DNA from: Candidatus Binatia bacterium
Lineage (GTDB): Bacteria; Desulfobacterota; Binatia; Bin18
Reading direction: 5' to 3'
NCBI GenBank assembly: GCA_951812575.1
Contig: OX638322.1
Coordinates: 3,662,501-3,726,500 of the forward strand
Length of the DNA stretch: 64,000 bases
Positions 24,989-34,420 of the stretch are shown piece after piece. How positions within the stretch are numbered: the stretch's first letter is position 1; the number at the start of each line of letters is the position of its first letter. Below the pieces are notes generated by a model that made no database searches, was not told the origin of the DNA, and saw nothing but the letters and a program-made list of their open reading frames with translations. The position numbers and the translations under genes were made by a program.

Positions 24989-27085
24989 ATGTCACGGCAC
25001 GCTTACCGTCTCGGTATTGATACAGGCGGGACGTTTACCGACTTTATTCTGGCCGCGGCCGGTGAAGGCATCCGTCTCTATAAGACGCCGTCTACCCCGC
25101 AGGACCCGCCCAGCGCCGTGCGCGAAGGACTTGAGCAGATCGGAGCCGACCTCGGCTGTAGCGTGGCGGACTTCCTGCAAGCCTGCGACCTGGTCATTCT
25201 CGGCACGACCGTCGGAGTTAATGCCCTGCTCGAACACAAGGGTGCCAAGACCGGCCTGTTCTGCACCGCTGGCCATGAAGACTCGCTCGAAATTCGTCTC
25301 GGCCACAAGGAAGACGGACACCGCTACGACGCAGACTTTCCCCAAGCCACCATGCTGGTCCCGCGTGCGTTGCGTTTCCCAGTCGAGGAGCGCGTGCTGA
25401 GTACGGGGGAGGTGCGTGTCCCGCTCAACGAAGCCGATGTCCGGCGCGGCGTCCGTCGCTTTCGGGAAGAGGGGGTTGAGGCTGTGGCTATCTCTCTGGT
25501 CTGGTCGTTCCTGCACCCCGAACACGAACGGCGTATCGCCGAGTTGGTTCGGGCAGAAATGCCCGGGACCTATATAACGCTGTCGGTTGATCTGCTGCCC
25601 CAGATCCGTGAGTACACCCGGACCAGCACGACCGTGATGAATGCCTATATCGGTCCGCTCATCCAGCAATATGTCGAGCGTATGGAGGGCCTGCTGCGCG
25701 ACCTGGGCTACGACAATCCGGTCCGCTATATGCAGAGCAATGGGGGCCTGACCTCCGGTCGTTTTCTGGCCGACAAAGGCATCTACGCCCTGAACTCGGG
25801 ACCGGCCGCGGGGCCGAACGCCGGCCTGTTCTTTCATGACGGTAAAGAGCACGACGGCGACCGGCCGCGTGATATCATTACCGTAGATATGGGCGGCACC
25901 AGCTTTGACATCAGCCTGAGCAAGGACGGCAAGACGAATATCGTCAAGGACGTTGATTTTCTACGCTACCGGATCGGCATCCCCATGCTTCAGGTCGAGA
26001 CCCTCGGGGCCGGCGGCGGCAGTATTGCCTTCGTGAATCGCATGGGGCTGTTGCAGGTCGGACCAGAGAGCGCCGGCGCGCAGCCAGGACCGGCCACCTA
26101 CGGCCAGGGCGGACAGCGCCCGACCGTGACCGATGCCCTGGTCGTGCTGGGCTATCTGAACCAGGAAGCACTACTCGGTGGTCGGCTACGGATCGATGCC
26201 GAGGCGGCTCGCCGGGTAATTGCAACCGAGATCGCCGGCCCGCTCAAGCTGGATATTGAACGGGCCGCCCAGGGGATCTTCACTTTGGTGAACTCCAATA
26301 TGGTCAGTGGTATCCGGCGGGTGTCTATCGAACGTGGCTATGATCCGCGTGACTTCATGATGGTCGTTGGCGGTGGGGCCGGTCCGGCCCATGCCGGTCG
26401 GCTGGCCAGCGAGCTGGGCATTCCGACCATCCTCATTCCCAAGGTGTCCTCTGCCTTCTGTGCGTTTGGTGAAATCCTGGCCGACATGAAGCACAGCTAT
26501 CTATCATCCAGCGCAGTCCGTCTGGACGCTATGGACTACGCCCACCTCAACGACACCTTCGCGGCCATGGAAATGCAGGGGAGACACGATCTGGGCAGCG
26601 CCGGAGTCGCTGCGGACGTGATAACAATCTCCCGCTCGCTGGACATGCGTTACGTCGATCAGGTCCATGAGTGCCAAGTCGATATCCCGCTGGAAGACCT
26701 CTCAGCCAGCAATATAGACGCGATTGCCGAGGCGTTTCACGCGCGCCACGAAGAACTGTTCACCTATTGTGAGCGGGATAATGCGGTCGAGATTATGAAT
26801 CTGGAGTCCACTGTCGTGGGCAAAGTGGCGCGACCTCAATTGCCGCCACTCGCCAGTGGAACTCCTGACCCCGCCCCCGCCCAGAGCGGTGAACGCCCGG
26901 CCTTCTTTGAAGAGAACAATGCCTTTGTGACGACACCGGTCTACGACGGAGCCCAATTGCTCGTGGGCAACGTGGTCGTCGGGCCGGCCATTATTGAGGA
27001 AATCACGACCTCAATCGTGGTCTTTCCCGGCTGGCAGGTCCGGCTGGACAACCCCGGAGTGTATGTGATGACGGTGAGAGAATAG
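24989..27085 (+). CDS. hyuA: hydantoinase A / 5-oxoprolinase-type ATPase subunit
   Basis: 698 residues of the HyuA family with the actin-like ATPase entry GIDTGGTFTDF at residues 8-18. Further blocks are LVILGTTVGVNALLEHKG, YMQSNGGL, the second phosphate motif VDMGGTSFDISL, and GAGPAHAGRLASELG. It supplies ATP for ring opening with HyuB. The true substrate (hydantoin, 5-oxoproline or another lactam) is open. Its 3' end faces pxpC with only 15 bases between. Confidence 0.92.
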   Translation: MSRHAYRLGIDTGGTFTDFILAAAGEGIRLYKTPSTPQDPPSAVREGLEQIGADLGCSVADFLQACDLVILGTTVGVNALLEHKGAKTGLFCTAGHEDSLEIRLGHKEDGHRYDADFPQATMLVPRALRFPVEERVLSTGEVRVPLNEADVRRGVRRFREEGVEAVAISLVWSFLHPEHERRIAELVRAEMPGTYITLSVDLLPQIREYTRTSTTVMNAYIGPLIQQYVERMEGLLRDLGYDNPVRYMQSNGGLTSGRFLADKGIYALNSGPAAGPNAGLFFHDGKEHDGDRPRDIITVDMGGTSFDISLSKDGKTNIVKDVDFLRYRIGIPMLQVETLGAGGGSIAFVNRMGLLQVGPESAGAQPGPATYGQGGQRPTVTDALVVLGYLNQEALLGGRLRIDAEAARRVIATEIAGPLKLDIERAAQGIFTLVNSNMVSGIRRVSIERGYDPRDFMMVVGGGAGPAHAGRLASELGIPTILIPKVSSAFCAFGEILADMKHSYLSSSAVRLDAMDYAHLNDTFAAMEMQGRHDLGSAGVAADVITISRSLDMRYVDQVHECQVDIPLEDLSASNIDAIAEAFHARHEELFTYCERDNAVEIMNLESTVVGKVARPQLPPLASGTPDPAPAQSGERPAFFEENNAFVTTPVYDGAQLLVGNVVVGPAIIEEITTSIVVFPGWQVRLDNPGVYVMTVRE

Positions 27086-27100
27086 TGACCCTGTCGTCTT

Positions 27101-28105
27101 CTACTGCCCCAACATTCCGGCCTGATCGAAAATCCCTAACTCCAGACGAACCTGTTCAATGCGCGCCTCGCGCTCGCGGCGTGCTTGGAGCGCCTCGTTA
27201 ATCGTGACTTGGTGAAAGCGGATATGACCGCCGGGCGAGGCCTGGGCAATCAAATCGAGGTCGGCTCTGATAACCGTACCAATAGTGGTATAGCCACCGC
27301 CCGTCACCGCGTCGTTCAGGAGGACGATAGCCTCCAGCCCGCCCGGAATCTGGATCGAGCCGATGGGGTAGCCCAGATCGACCACATTGGAGGGATCGGC
27401 GCCCGCGCCAAACGGCTGCTCGCCCGCGTTGAACTCGAATGTCGGGCCTTTGAGACGATAGCCGATCCGGTCGGCTTCGGTCGAGACTTCCCAGTCCACC
27501 GCCAGAAACTCTCTCAGGCTGTCCGGGGTCACACGATGGCTGCACATCCCCATTACGACGCGTACCTCAAGTTCCTTTTGTGGGACCGGGATCAGCGTCG
27601 GATCGAAGCTGCGTCCCAGCATCGCGTCGGGCGCAGTGTGTGGCGTACCGAGTGGGAGAGCGTCGCCGGCTTCGAGCTTGCGTCCGTCCAGGCCGCCAAA
27701 GCGGCCCAGCATATACGTCGAGCGGCTGCCGAGTCGCTCGGACACCGTAATCCCGCCGGCCAGACAGATATAGGCCCGCGCCCCGCGGCGCACTCCGCCC
27801 AGGCTGACGCGGTCGCCGGGGTGCAGGGTGTGGGCGCGCCACTGTGCCGCGGGCTGATTGTTGATCGTAAAAGCGACGTCCGCTCCGGTTATGGCGATCA
27901 AACTCTCACTCGTCACTTCGAACGACGGTCCGGAATAGGTGACTTCCAGCCCGGCGGCGTCCTCTGGGTTGCCGACCAGGAGGTTGCCGATCCGGAACGC
28001 GAAATTGTCCAGCGCGCCTGAAGGCGGCATGCCGATATGGTACCAGTGCAAGCGACCCAGGTCTTGGATGGTAGTCAACAGGCCGGGCTCAAGGACGCTA
28101 AGCAT
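27101..28105 (-). CDS. pxpC: 5-oxoprolinase subunit C (KipA/biotin-dependent carboxyltransferase-like)
   Basis: 334 residues. SVLEPGLLTTIQDLGRLHW is the family entry; MPPSGALDNFAFRIGNLLVGNP, GGITVSERLGSRSTY, EVSTEADRIGYRLKG and the C-terminal VTGGGYTTIGTV match PxpC/KipA. The ATG at 28105 overlaps the pxpB stop by eight bases, so the 75 residues upstream in the same frame are rejected. With PxpA and PxpB it forms the prokaryotic ATP-dependent 5-oxoprolinase that returns 5-oxoproline to glutamate. Confidence 0.93.
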   Translation of the reverse strand: MLSVLEPGLLTTIQDLGRLHWYHIGMPPSGALDNFAFRIGNLLVGNPEDAAGLEVTYSGPSFEVTSESLIAITGADVAFTINNQPAAQWRAHTLHPGDRVSLGGVRRGARAYICLAGGITVSERLGSRSTYMLGRFGGLDGRKLEAGDALPLGTPHTAPDAMLGRSFDPTLIPVPQKELEVRVVMGMCSHRVTPDSLREFLAVDWEVSTEADRIGYRLKGPTFEFNAGEQPFGAGADPSNVVDLGYPIGSIQIPGGLEAIVLLNDAVTGGGYTTIGTVIRADLDLIAQASPGGHIRFHQVTINEALQARREREARIEQVRLELGIFDQAGMLGQ

Positions 28106-28973
28106 GGGCAGCTTCTTCTTGCAGGTGTTTGAGGTAGCTCTCTGGATCGCGCATATATTCACCCGGACGAAAATCCTGTTCGATAATGCGGTAGCGATAG
28201 CTGCCGGCTTCGACCTGCGCGCGGATATCATTATACTCATCCATATCAATAGGCCGGAATTGCCAGCGATCTCCGGCATTGGCCAGAATATAGCGCCCCT
28301 GGAGGTCTGGCAGACGCTCCTCCGGATCATACACGGGCACCGCAGACATGCCGATCATCTGATACCCGCCCGGCCCCTGCACGGGGTAAATGCATAGAAA
28401 CACGCCGGCATGGGCGACGGCGCGCTCGGGAGTGTCCGTCCGCGGGCGAATGTATTTGGGCGCCTGGATGGCCTGCTCGGGCGGGCACATGCGATAGCAC
28501 CAGGCCGTACCGGGGACAAAGCCGACCATGGAGATCCAGTACGGCCGGTCGCAGTAGGCGGTAATGAACTCCTCCTTCGAGGAATAGCCGTTGACCCGCA
28601 TCAGGTATTCGAGGTTGGACACCGACGGGTCCTGATGCCGGTCGGCAAAACGTTTGGCGCACTCCTGGGTCCAGGGATCGTCGAACAGCACCGGGATATC
28701 GACCAGCCGGGAGGTCAGCGTCTCCGCAGACTGAATCTCGCGTTCGAGCTCCTTGAGGGTTCGGATCAAGGTGTCGGGATGGGTCTCTTCGGGCCGGAAA
28801 TGAACCAGATAGGAAGCGTTGGCCGGGCAGACCTCAATGACGCCGGGGAGGTGCCGGCGCTCAATCTCGCGACAGATTGACAGCAGTTTGAAATTAATGG
28901 CGAGATCCATTGCCTCGCTGAAGACCACCAGCAGATACTCATCGCCACCGTAGTCATAGCGCGTCTCTGACAT
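28098..28973 (-). CDS. pxpB: 5-oxoprolinase subunit B (KipI-like)
   Basis: 291 residues, longer than the usual 220-240 of KipI/PxpB, with extra sequence in the first half. Conserved parts are ERRHLPGVIEVCPANASYLVHF near the N-terminus, PVLFDD, and GFVPGTAWCYRMCP with the usual G-F-x-P-G core; then PVQGPGGYQMIGMS. It works in the PxpABC complex. The start at 28973 is chosen over the GTG six codons upstream. It overlaps pxpC and lies 60 bases after pxpA. Confidence 0.9.
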   Translation of the reverse strand: MSETRYDYGGDEYLLVVFSEAMDLAINFKLLSICREIERRHLPGVIEVCPANASYLVHFRPEETHPDTLIRTLKELEREIQSAETLTSRLVDIPVLFDDPWTQECAKRFADRHQDPSVSNLEYLMRVNGYSSKEEFITAYCDRPYWISMVGFVPGTAWCYRMCPPEQAIQAPKYIRPRTDTPERAVAHAGVFLCIYPVQGPGGYQMIGMSAVPVYDPEERLPDLQGRYILANAGDRWQFRPIDMDEYNDIRAQVEAGSYRYRIIEQDFRPGEYMRDPESYLKHLQEEAAHA

Positions 28974-29033
28974 GGTTCCACCCTGTTCCACACCTACCGA
29001 GTAGAATCACCGAGGAGTTCCACCGGTCAGAAG

Positions 29034-29846
29034 CTAGGCGCTCGCCCGTTCCTGCAAAGGCAGAATGTCGGCACTCTCGGTATGAATCGCGCTCCGAATG
29101 GCTATGCCTTCTCGCTGCAGGGCGGCGTGCAGCCCGTCAAGGACTTCCGGCGCATTGACCACATCTCCGTGGACACACACGCTTTCTCCCTCAACATCGA
29201 TCACGTCTCCGCTATCTGCAGTTGTCTGTCCGTCAACGGCAAAGCGCAGCACCAGCTCGACGATCTCTTCCACATCTTCGGTGCCATACGAGCGCTTGAC
29301 GGTAATTGCACCCGTCTCGTCGTAGTTGAGACCCGGATAGAATTCCTTGACCACCCGAAACCCCATCTTTTCCGCGGTAGAGACCAGCGGGAAAGAGGGC
29401 AGGGCGGGCAGATAGACGGTGAGGTGTGGATTAACCGCCTGAAAGCCCTCCAGAATGGCGCGAGCATTGTCTTCGGACTGTATCCCCCACGAATAGAACG
29501 CGCCGTGTGGCTTGGCGGCCTGCAGCCTGAGGCCGTGCATTTCGCAAAAGGCCTTGAGGGCGCCGGCCTGATAGACGACATAATCGGTCGCCTCTTGATG
29601 GGTGATGTTCATCAGCCGCCGGCCAAAGCCCAGCAAATCAGGAAAGCCCGGATGGGCGCCCACGGTGACCCCGTACTGCTTGGCCCATTCCACCGTGCGA
29701 CTCATCCAGCTCGGGTCGCCGGCATGAAAGCCGCAGGCAATATTAGCGTGGGAGATGCGCTTCATGACCTCTTCCGGTCGGCCAAGCACGAAGTTGCCAA
29801 ACGATTCGCCCATATCACTATTGAGATCGATCCAATTTCTACGCAT
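29034..29846 (-). CDS. pxpA: 5-oxoprolinase subunit A (LamB/YcsF family)
   Basis: 270 residues. The opening WIDLNSDMGESFG and ISHANIACGFHAGDP are diagnostic for the LamB/YcsF (PxpA) family, as is VGAHPGFPDLLGFGRR. The C-terminal VHGD motif (SVCVHGDVVNAPE) is present. It is the first gene of pxpA-pxpB-pxpC on the minus strand; CAGGAAGGG precedes the ATG. The gene upstream, a DegT aminotransferase, ends 119 bases away and is probably a separate unit. Confidence 0.95.
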   Translation of the reverse strand: MRRNWIDLNSDMGESFGNFVLGRPEEVMKRISHANIACGFHAGDPSWMSRTVEWAKQYGVTVGAHPGFPDLLGFGRRLMNITHQEATDYVVYQAGALKAFCEMHGLRLQAAKPHGAFYSWGIQSEDNARAILEGFQAVNPHLTVYLPALPSFPLVSTAEKMGFRVVKEFYPGLNYDETGAITVKRSYGTEDVEEIVELVLRFAVDGQTTADSGDVIDVEGESVCVHGDVVNAPEVLDGLHAALQREGIAIRSAIHTESADILPLQERASA

Positions 29847-29965
29847 GGTGTACCCTTCCTGTACGAGCTAAAAACGTGAAGAATTATCGCTCTCCACCGA
29901 TGCGCTGTCAATGTTTGGAGGAGACTTTAAGCCGAGCGCCGTCCTTCTTCTGAAAGCAAACGGGG

Positions 29966-31090
29966 CTACGCGCTTTTCTCGTTGTGGTGAAAAGCCGCGA
30001 TAGCCTGCACCACCTCTTCTTGCATGGCCGGGGTGAGCTCCGGATAGATGGGCAGAGCCAGGCTGTGCTCTGCGGCGTATTCACTGTGAGGGAACGCGCC
30101 ACGCTGATAGTGCAAAGAGGTAAAACAGGGCTGGAGATGCAGCGGCGTTGGATAGTAAATGGCCGCGCCGATACCCTGACGCTGGAGCGTTGCCAATAGG
30201 GCGTCCCGATGGGTGCTCTGGACAACAAACTGATGGTAGACGTGTCGCCGTTGCGGAGCCTCGACCGGCGGGCTCAGCTCTCCGAGTTCTCGGGAGGCAA
30301 ACAGCCGACGATACGTGTTGGCATTGCGTTGCCGGGCCGCCGTCCAGGCATCCACATGCCGCAGTTTGACGCGCAGCACCGCAGCTTGGAGGGCGTCCAA
30401 GCGGAAGTTCCCTCCCACCCGAGTATGCTCATACCTGGACTGCTCCCCATGACTTCGCAACTGTCTGACCCGTTGCGCAAGCTGTGCGTCATTGGTGGTC
30501 ACCAGCCCGCCATCACCGTATCCGCCGAGATTTTTAGATGGAAAAAAACTGAAACACCCCAAATGCCCAAGTGCGCCCGCTCGTTTGCCCTTGTACTCCG
30601 CGCCTATTGCCTGCGCGGCATCCTCGATCAGAAAAAGATTCCGACGAGCGGCAATCTCAAGAATCGGGTCCATGTCCGCCATCTGGCCAAACAGATGGAT
30701 CGGGATAATGGCCCGGGTCCGTGGGGTGATGGCGGCTTCGATCCGGGCGGGGTCCAGATTATACGTCGGGGGGTCAATATCAACAAAGACCGGCCGGGCT
30801 CCGAGACGAGCAATGCTCCCGACTGAGGCGAAAAAGGTATACGGCGAGGTGATGATCTCATCGTCCGGCCGAATATCAATTGCCATCAGGGCGACCAGCA
30901 GGGCATCGGTGCCGGACGAGACCCCGATCCCGTACCGACATCGAGAGTAGGCCGCAATCTCACGCTCAAAGACTGCAACCTCTGGCCCCAAAACGAATTG
31001 CTGGGGCTCCAGAACACGATCGATAGCCGCCCGGATTTCCTCCCGGATTGTGGCGTATTGAGCTTTGAGATCGAGCAGGGGAACCGCCAT
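29966..31090 (-). CDS. DegT/DnrJ/EryC1 sugar aminotransferase
   Basis: 374 residues of the PLP-dependent sugar aminotransferase family. MAVPLLDLKAQYATIREEI is a typical opening; GVSSGTDALLVALMA binds the cofactor phosphate. LIEDAAQAIGAEYKGK contains the Asp that contacts PLP, and CFSFFPSKNLGGYGDGG carries the Schiff-base lysine. The closest pattern is WecE/FdtB-like enzymes of nucleotide amino-sugar synthesis. No other sugar-nucleotide genes are close. ATG at 31090 with AAAGAAGG upstream. Confidence 0.92.
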   Translation of the reverse strand: MAVPLLDLKAQYATIREEIRAAIDRVLEPQQFVLGPEVAVFEREIAAYSRCRYGIGVSSGTDALLVALMAIDIRPDDEIITSPYTFFASVGSIARLGARPVFVDIDPPTYNLDPARIEAAITPRTRAIIPIHLFGQMADMDPILEIAARRNLFLIEDAAQAIGAEYKGKRAGALGHLGCFSFFPSKNLGGYGDGGLVTTNDAQLAQRVRQLRSHGEQSRYEHTRVGGNFRLDALQAAVLRVKLRHVDAWTAARQRNANTYRRLFASRELGELSPPVEAPQRRHVYHQFVVQSTHRDALLATLQRQGIGAAIYYPTPLHLQPCFTSLHYQRGAFPHSEYAAEHSLALPIYPELTPAMQEEVVQAIAAFHHNEKSA

Positions 31091-31250
31091 ACAACAGCCT
31101 TCTTTCCGCTCAGTATGGGTTCCCTGGGGCAGGGTCAAGAGCGCGGGGTTTTAATGGGTAGGAAAGCGGTAGAATCGCAACGTATTTTGCGTGTGACGAG
31201 GAGGAATGGTAATCTGAAAAGGACAGACGTTCGAGTGTAAGGAGTTCTCT

Positions 31251-31622
31251 ATGCAGTGCTTGTGGCAGCGCTCTCGCATCATTGTCACCGGACTTCTCCT
31301 GTGTGGGCTGGGAGGAGGACTCGCCGGTTGTACGCAGGAATCGCAGAACCGGCTGAGTCGTTCCATCCAGAACTGGACGGGAACCAACGGCGTCTTGGAT
31401 ATCTATGCCGGAGAAAAGCTGGTCCTGCGCTTTATTGAGATCGATAAACTCAGCACCGCGACATCAACCGGTGATGGCAGCACGGCGAGACCCTACCGCT
31501 TTGGCTATGGCTATGCTGACAAGAACCTGAATTTCCGGGTCGATGAAGGCGAGAAGAAGGTCTATTTTGAATTGAGCGATTACTCAACCAGCTATGTTTT
31601 TTACGAGAACTACACCGAGTAA
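31251..31622 (+). CDS. small lipoprotein of unknown function
   Basis: 123 residues. A signal peptide with a lipobox ends LAGC (Cys near residue 27), so the protein should be membrane anchored. The mature part includes LVLRFIEIDKLSTATSTG and RPYRFGYGYADKNLNFRVDEGEKKVYFELSDY, with an even polar and aromatic spread, probably a small beta structure. GTAAGGAG precedes the ATG. It lies seven bases before the diadenylate cyclase gene and is probably cotranscribed, so it may sense or modulate the envelope process that c-di-AMP controls; that is inference. Confidence 0.8.
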   Translation: MQCLWQRSRIIVTGLLLCGLGGGLAGCTQESQNRLSRSIQNWTGTNGVLDIYAGEKLVLRFIEIDKLSTATSTGDGSTARPYRFGYGYADKNLNFRVDEGEKKVYFELSDYSTSYVFYENYTE

Positions 31623-31628
31623 CAAAGC

Positions 31629-32867
31629 GTGACAGAATTTTTTAATTTCATTCCGCTCAGTTGGGAATTTCGCTGGCGAGACGGGATAGACATCGCCTGT
31701 ATGGCGTTTGTCGTCTACCAGGCCTATATCCGCTTTCGTGGAACGCAGGCTGCACGGATAGGGGTTGGGCTGGCGGTACTCGGCCTGTTCTATTTCCTCG
31801 CCAGCCAGGCCGGGCTCTTTTTAACCACCTGGGTACTGGGCGGTATTTGGGCCGCGGCCTTTATTCTGGTCGTCGTTGTGTTCCAGGCAGAAATTCGTCA
31901 GATTCTTGAGCAGGTCAATCCTGTCCTCTCCACCCCAAGGATTTTTCGTCGAACCCCGGCTGAGACCCGGATTGCCGATTTCCTGGTCACCATAGCGGAC
32001 ACGTGTTTTAGCCTGGCGAAAAAGCGCTACGGCGCAATCCTCGTTTTTGAGCGGAACGACCCGGTGGAACCCCTGTTGCGGAGCCAGGGCGTCCTGATTG
32101 ATGCCGAAGTCAGCGATTTACTCCTGGATAATTTGTTTACGCCCTCCAGCCCGCTGCACGACGGTGCGGTCTATCTTCGGGCCGGACGGGTCTGTCGCGC
32201 CGGCTGCATCTTGCCGCTTTCAGAGTCCCGCTCGCTGCCCTATACCTATGGGACTCGTCATCGGGCCGCGTTAGGGATTACGGAGCGTTCTGACGCGCTG
32301 GCTGTCGTTGTTTCGGAAGAGCGGGGCGCGGTCTCCGTCGTCGACCGGGGCGGCATGGTGACACTGCCGGGATCGTCCGAGCTGTTGACCTGGCTGAATG
32401 TGCGTCTTTCCGGCGCCAAGAAAAGGCGGGCTCACTGGCGGTGGCGTAACATGCTGGAGGCTAATATCCGCCCCAAGCTGGGTGCCCTGGCGGCGGTCTG
32501 CATCCTCTGGCTGATCCTGGTTGGCCCGCAAAACACTGAGGTTGGGTTTGCGATTCCTGTGGTCTACTACAATATCCCAGGGCATTTGGACATGACCGGT
32601 AGAAATACCCAGGAAGTCTACCTGCGGGTGCGAGGATCGCGTGAACTGTTGGCCTTGCTTGACCCGCGTGGCCTGCGGGCGCAGGTTGATCTCTCAAGCG
32701 CCCAGGCCGGGCGGAGCCGCCTTCCCCTGACCGAGCACGATGTCAACATCCCACTCGGCCTTCAAGTCGCGGGTATGGACCCGTCGAGCGTGAGTGTGCG
32801 TCTCAAGGAACGTCCGTCTCCATCAGAACAAACCGAGCAAAACGGCAATACGCGCCAGACGTCGTAA
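31629..32867 (+). CDS. cdaA: CdaA-type diadenylate cyclase fused to a YbbR-like domain
   Basis: 412 residues. Three N-terminal membrane helices (residues 20-88) precede the DisA_N/DAC domain, with catalytic D-G-A at 178-180 and R-H-R at 210-212, so it should make cyclic di-AMP from two ATP. A fourth helix (285-299) is followed by one YbbR-like extracytoplasmic domain (about 302-393; EVYLRVRGSRELLALLDP, VDLSSA, NIPLGL). In Firmicutes the YbbR protein (CdaR) is a separate regulator of CdaA; here it is fused. Starts at GTG. c-di-AMP usually controls osmolyte and K+ transport and wall homeostasis. Confidence 0.92.
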   Translation: MTEFFNFIPLSWEFRWRDGIDIACMAFVVYQAYIRFRGTQAARIGVGLAVLGLFYFLASQAGLFLTTWVLGGIWAAAFILVVVVFQAEIRQILEQVNPVLSTPRIFRRTPAETRIADFLVTIADTCFSLAKKRYGAILVFERNDPVEPLLRSQGVLIDAEVSDLLLDNLFTPSSPLHDGAVYLRAGRVCRAGCILPLSESRSLPYTYGTRHRAALGITERSDALAVVVSEERGAVSVVDRGGMVTLPGSSELLTWLNVRLSGAKKRRAHWRWRNMLEANIRPKLGALAAVCILWLILVGPQNTEVGFAIPVVYYNIPGHLDMTGRNTQEVYLRVRGSRELLALLDPRGLRAQVDLSSAQAGRSRLPLTEHDVNIPLGLQVAGMDPSSVSVRLKERPSPSEQTEQNGNTRQTS

Positions 32868-32876
32868 GGCCGTCTC

Positions 32877-34304
32877 TTATTCCGACTGCGCTGCCGCCTG
32901 CAATAACTCCCACACCCGCGCCACGTGTTCATGCGTGGTGGCCTGGTTGCCGATGGCAACGCGGATGGCATAGCGGTCGTCCAGTTTGGTGTGCGACAAG
33001 AATGCCTGCCCGCTGGCGTTCACCGCGTCGATGAGGGCTGCGTTATGCTCCTCCGGGTCTTGGCCGCTGGCCGGCAGGTGGCGGAAACAGACGGTGGAGA
33101 ACGGGACTGGCGCCAGCCGCTCCCAGTTTGGGGCGGCGTCGATCTGCTCGGCCAGCCAGTGTGCTTCTCGCATATGGCCGCCGATGATTGAGGCCAGCCC
33201 GGCCCGGCCATAGGCGCGGATGACCATCCACAGCTTGAGCGCCCGAAAGCGCCGACCCAGAGACAGGCCGTAGTCCATAAAGTTGACGACATCCTGCTCG
33301 TCGGTTTTGAGATACTCGGCCACCAGCGAAAAGGCGCGTTTCAGGTCGTCGGGCCGGCGCGTATACAGCAGGCTGCAATCGATTGGGGTCAGCAGCCACT
33401 TGTGCGGGTTGGTGACAAACGAATCGGCGCGCTCACAGCCGGCCAGTACCTCTCGATGCGAGGGGACCAGGGCTGCGGCTCCACCATAGGCGGCGTCAAC
33501 GTGCAGCCACACCTGATACCGTTCGCAAATACCGGCAATAGCCGGAATCGGGTCAATACTGGTTGACGAAGTTGTGCCGACCGTTGCCACAACGGCGACG
33601 GGTTTGACTCCGGCAGCCAGGTCGCTCGTAATGGTCTGCTCCAAGCGGTCGGGTCGCATCCGAAACGCGTCGTCCGTCTCAATATGCCTGGTCCAACGCC
33701 GCCCGATGCCCAGGGCAATCGCTGCTTTATCAATCGAACTATGCGCCTGGGTTGAGGTGTACATCGCCAGCGGCGGCAGGTCGTTCCGACCGGCCATGCC
33801 GTGCTCGCGAATGCCCAGGCCGGCTGCCTCACGCGCTGCGGCCAGCGCGTATAAGGAGGAGGCTGAGGCCGTGTCTGTGATTTCGCCGAACCAGTCGGTC
33901 GGCAGGCCGAGCATCTCGGCGACCCATCTCAGTGTGCGCTGCTCCAGTTCGGTTGCCGCGGGTGAGGTACGCCACAACATGGCATTGACGTTGAGTGCCG
34001 CGGACATCAGTTCGCCCACGATACCGGGACCCGATCCGCTAATTCCAAAATAGGCAAAGAAGGCCGGATGATTCCAGTGTGTAATACCCGGCAGGATGAG
34101 ACGGTCTACATCTGTGAGAATAACCTCCAGCGACTCACCGTGTTCGGGTGGGCACTCGGGTAGGGTTGCCGCGATATCGCCCGGTGAGACACGCGCCAGG
34201 ACCGGCCGGTCGCCGACCCGCTGCAAATAGGACGCGACCCACGCCGCCGCCTCAGAGAGCGCACGTTGGAGCTCTTGCGGGCTTGGGCCTATCGGTTGAG
34301 TCAT
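32877..34304 (-). CDS. PLP-dependent (aromatic amino acid-type) decarboxylase
   Basis: 475 residues of the group II decarboxylase family. GITHWNHPAFFAYFGISGSGPGIVGELMSAALN and TDTASASSLYALAAAREAA lie in the N-terminal half, LHVDAAYGGAAALVP holds the PLP-contacting Asp, and SFVTNPHKWLLTP carries the Schiff-base lysine. The layout resembles DOPA/tryptophan decarboxylases. Substrate preference cannot be read. It ends nine bases after the converging cdaA gene. The 213-base gap upstream holds palindromic repeats. Confidence 0.92.
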   Translation of the reverse strand: MTQPIGPSPQELQRALSEAAAWVASYLQRVGDRPVLARVSPGDIAATLPECPPEHGESLEVILTDVDRLILPGITHWNHPAFFAYFGISGSGPGIVGELMSAALNVNAMLWRTSPAATELEQRTLRWVAEMLGLPTDWFGEITDTASASSLYALAAAREAAGLGIREHGMAGRNDLPPLAMYTSTQAHSSIDKAAIALGIGRRWTRHIETDDAFRMRPDRLEQTITSDLAAGVKPVAVVATVGTTSSTSIDPIPAIAGICERYQVWLHVDAAYGGAAALVPSHREVLAGCERADSFVTNPHKWLLTPIDCSLLYTRRPDDLKRAFSLVAEYLKTDEQDVVNFMDYGLSLGRRFRALKLWMVIRAYGRAGLASIIGGHMREAHWLAEQIDAAPNWERLAPVPFSTVCFRHLPASGQDPEEHNAALIDAVNASGQAFLSHTKLDDRYAIRVAIGNQATTHEHVARVWELLQAAAQSE

Positions 34305-34420
34305 ATCGCAGAGCCTAGCATAAAAACCGGGAGGAACGGTGGGTAGGGATTCGGAGGGTGCGTCCTGTGCACCCTACGGGAATACCATCCCCTCTTGGGA
34401 GGTGTGATACCAAAAGGCAC

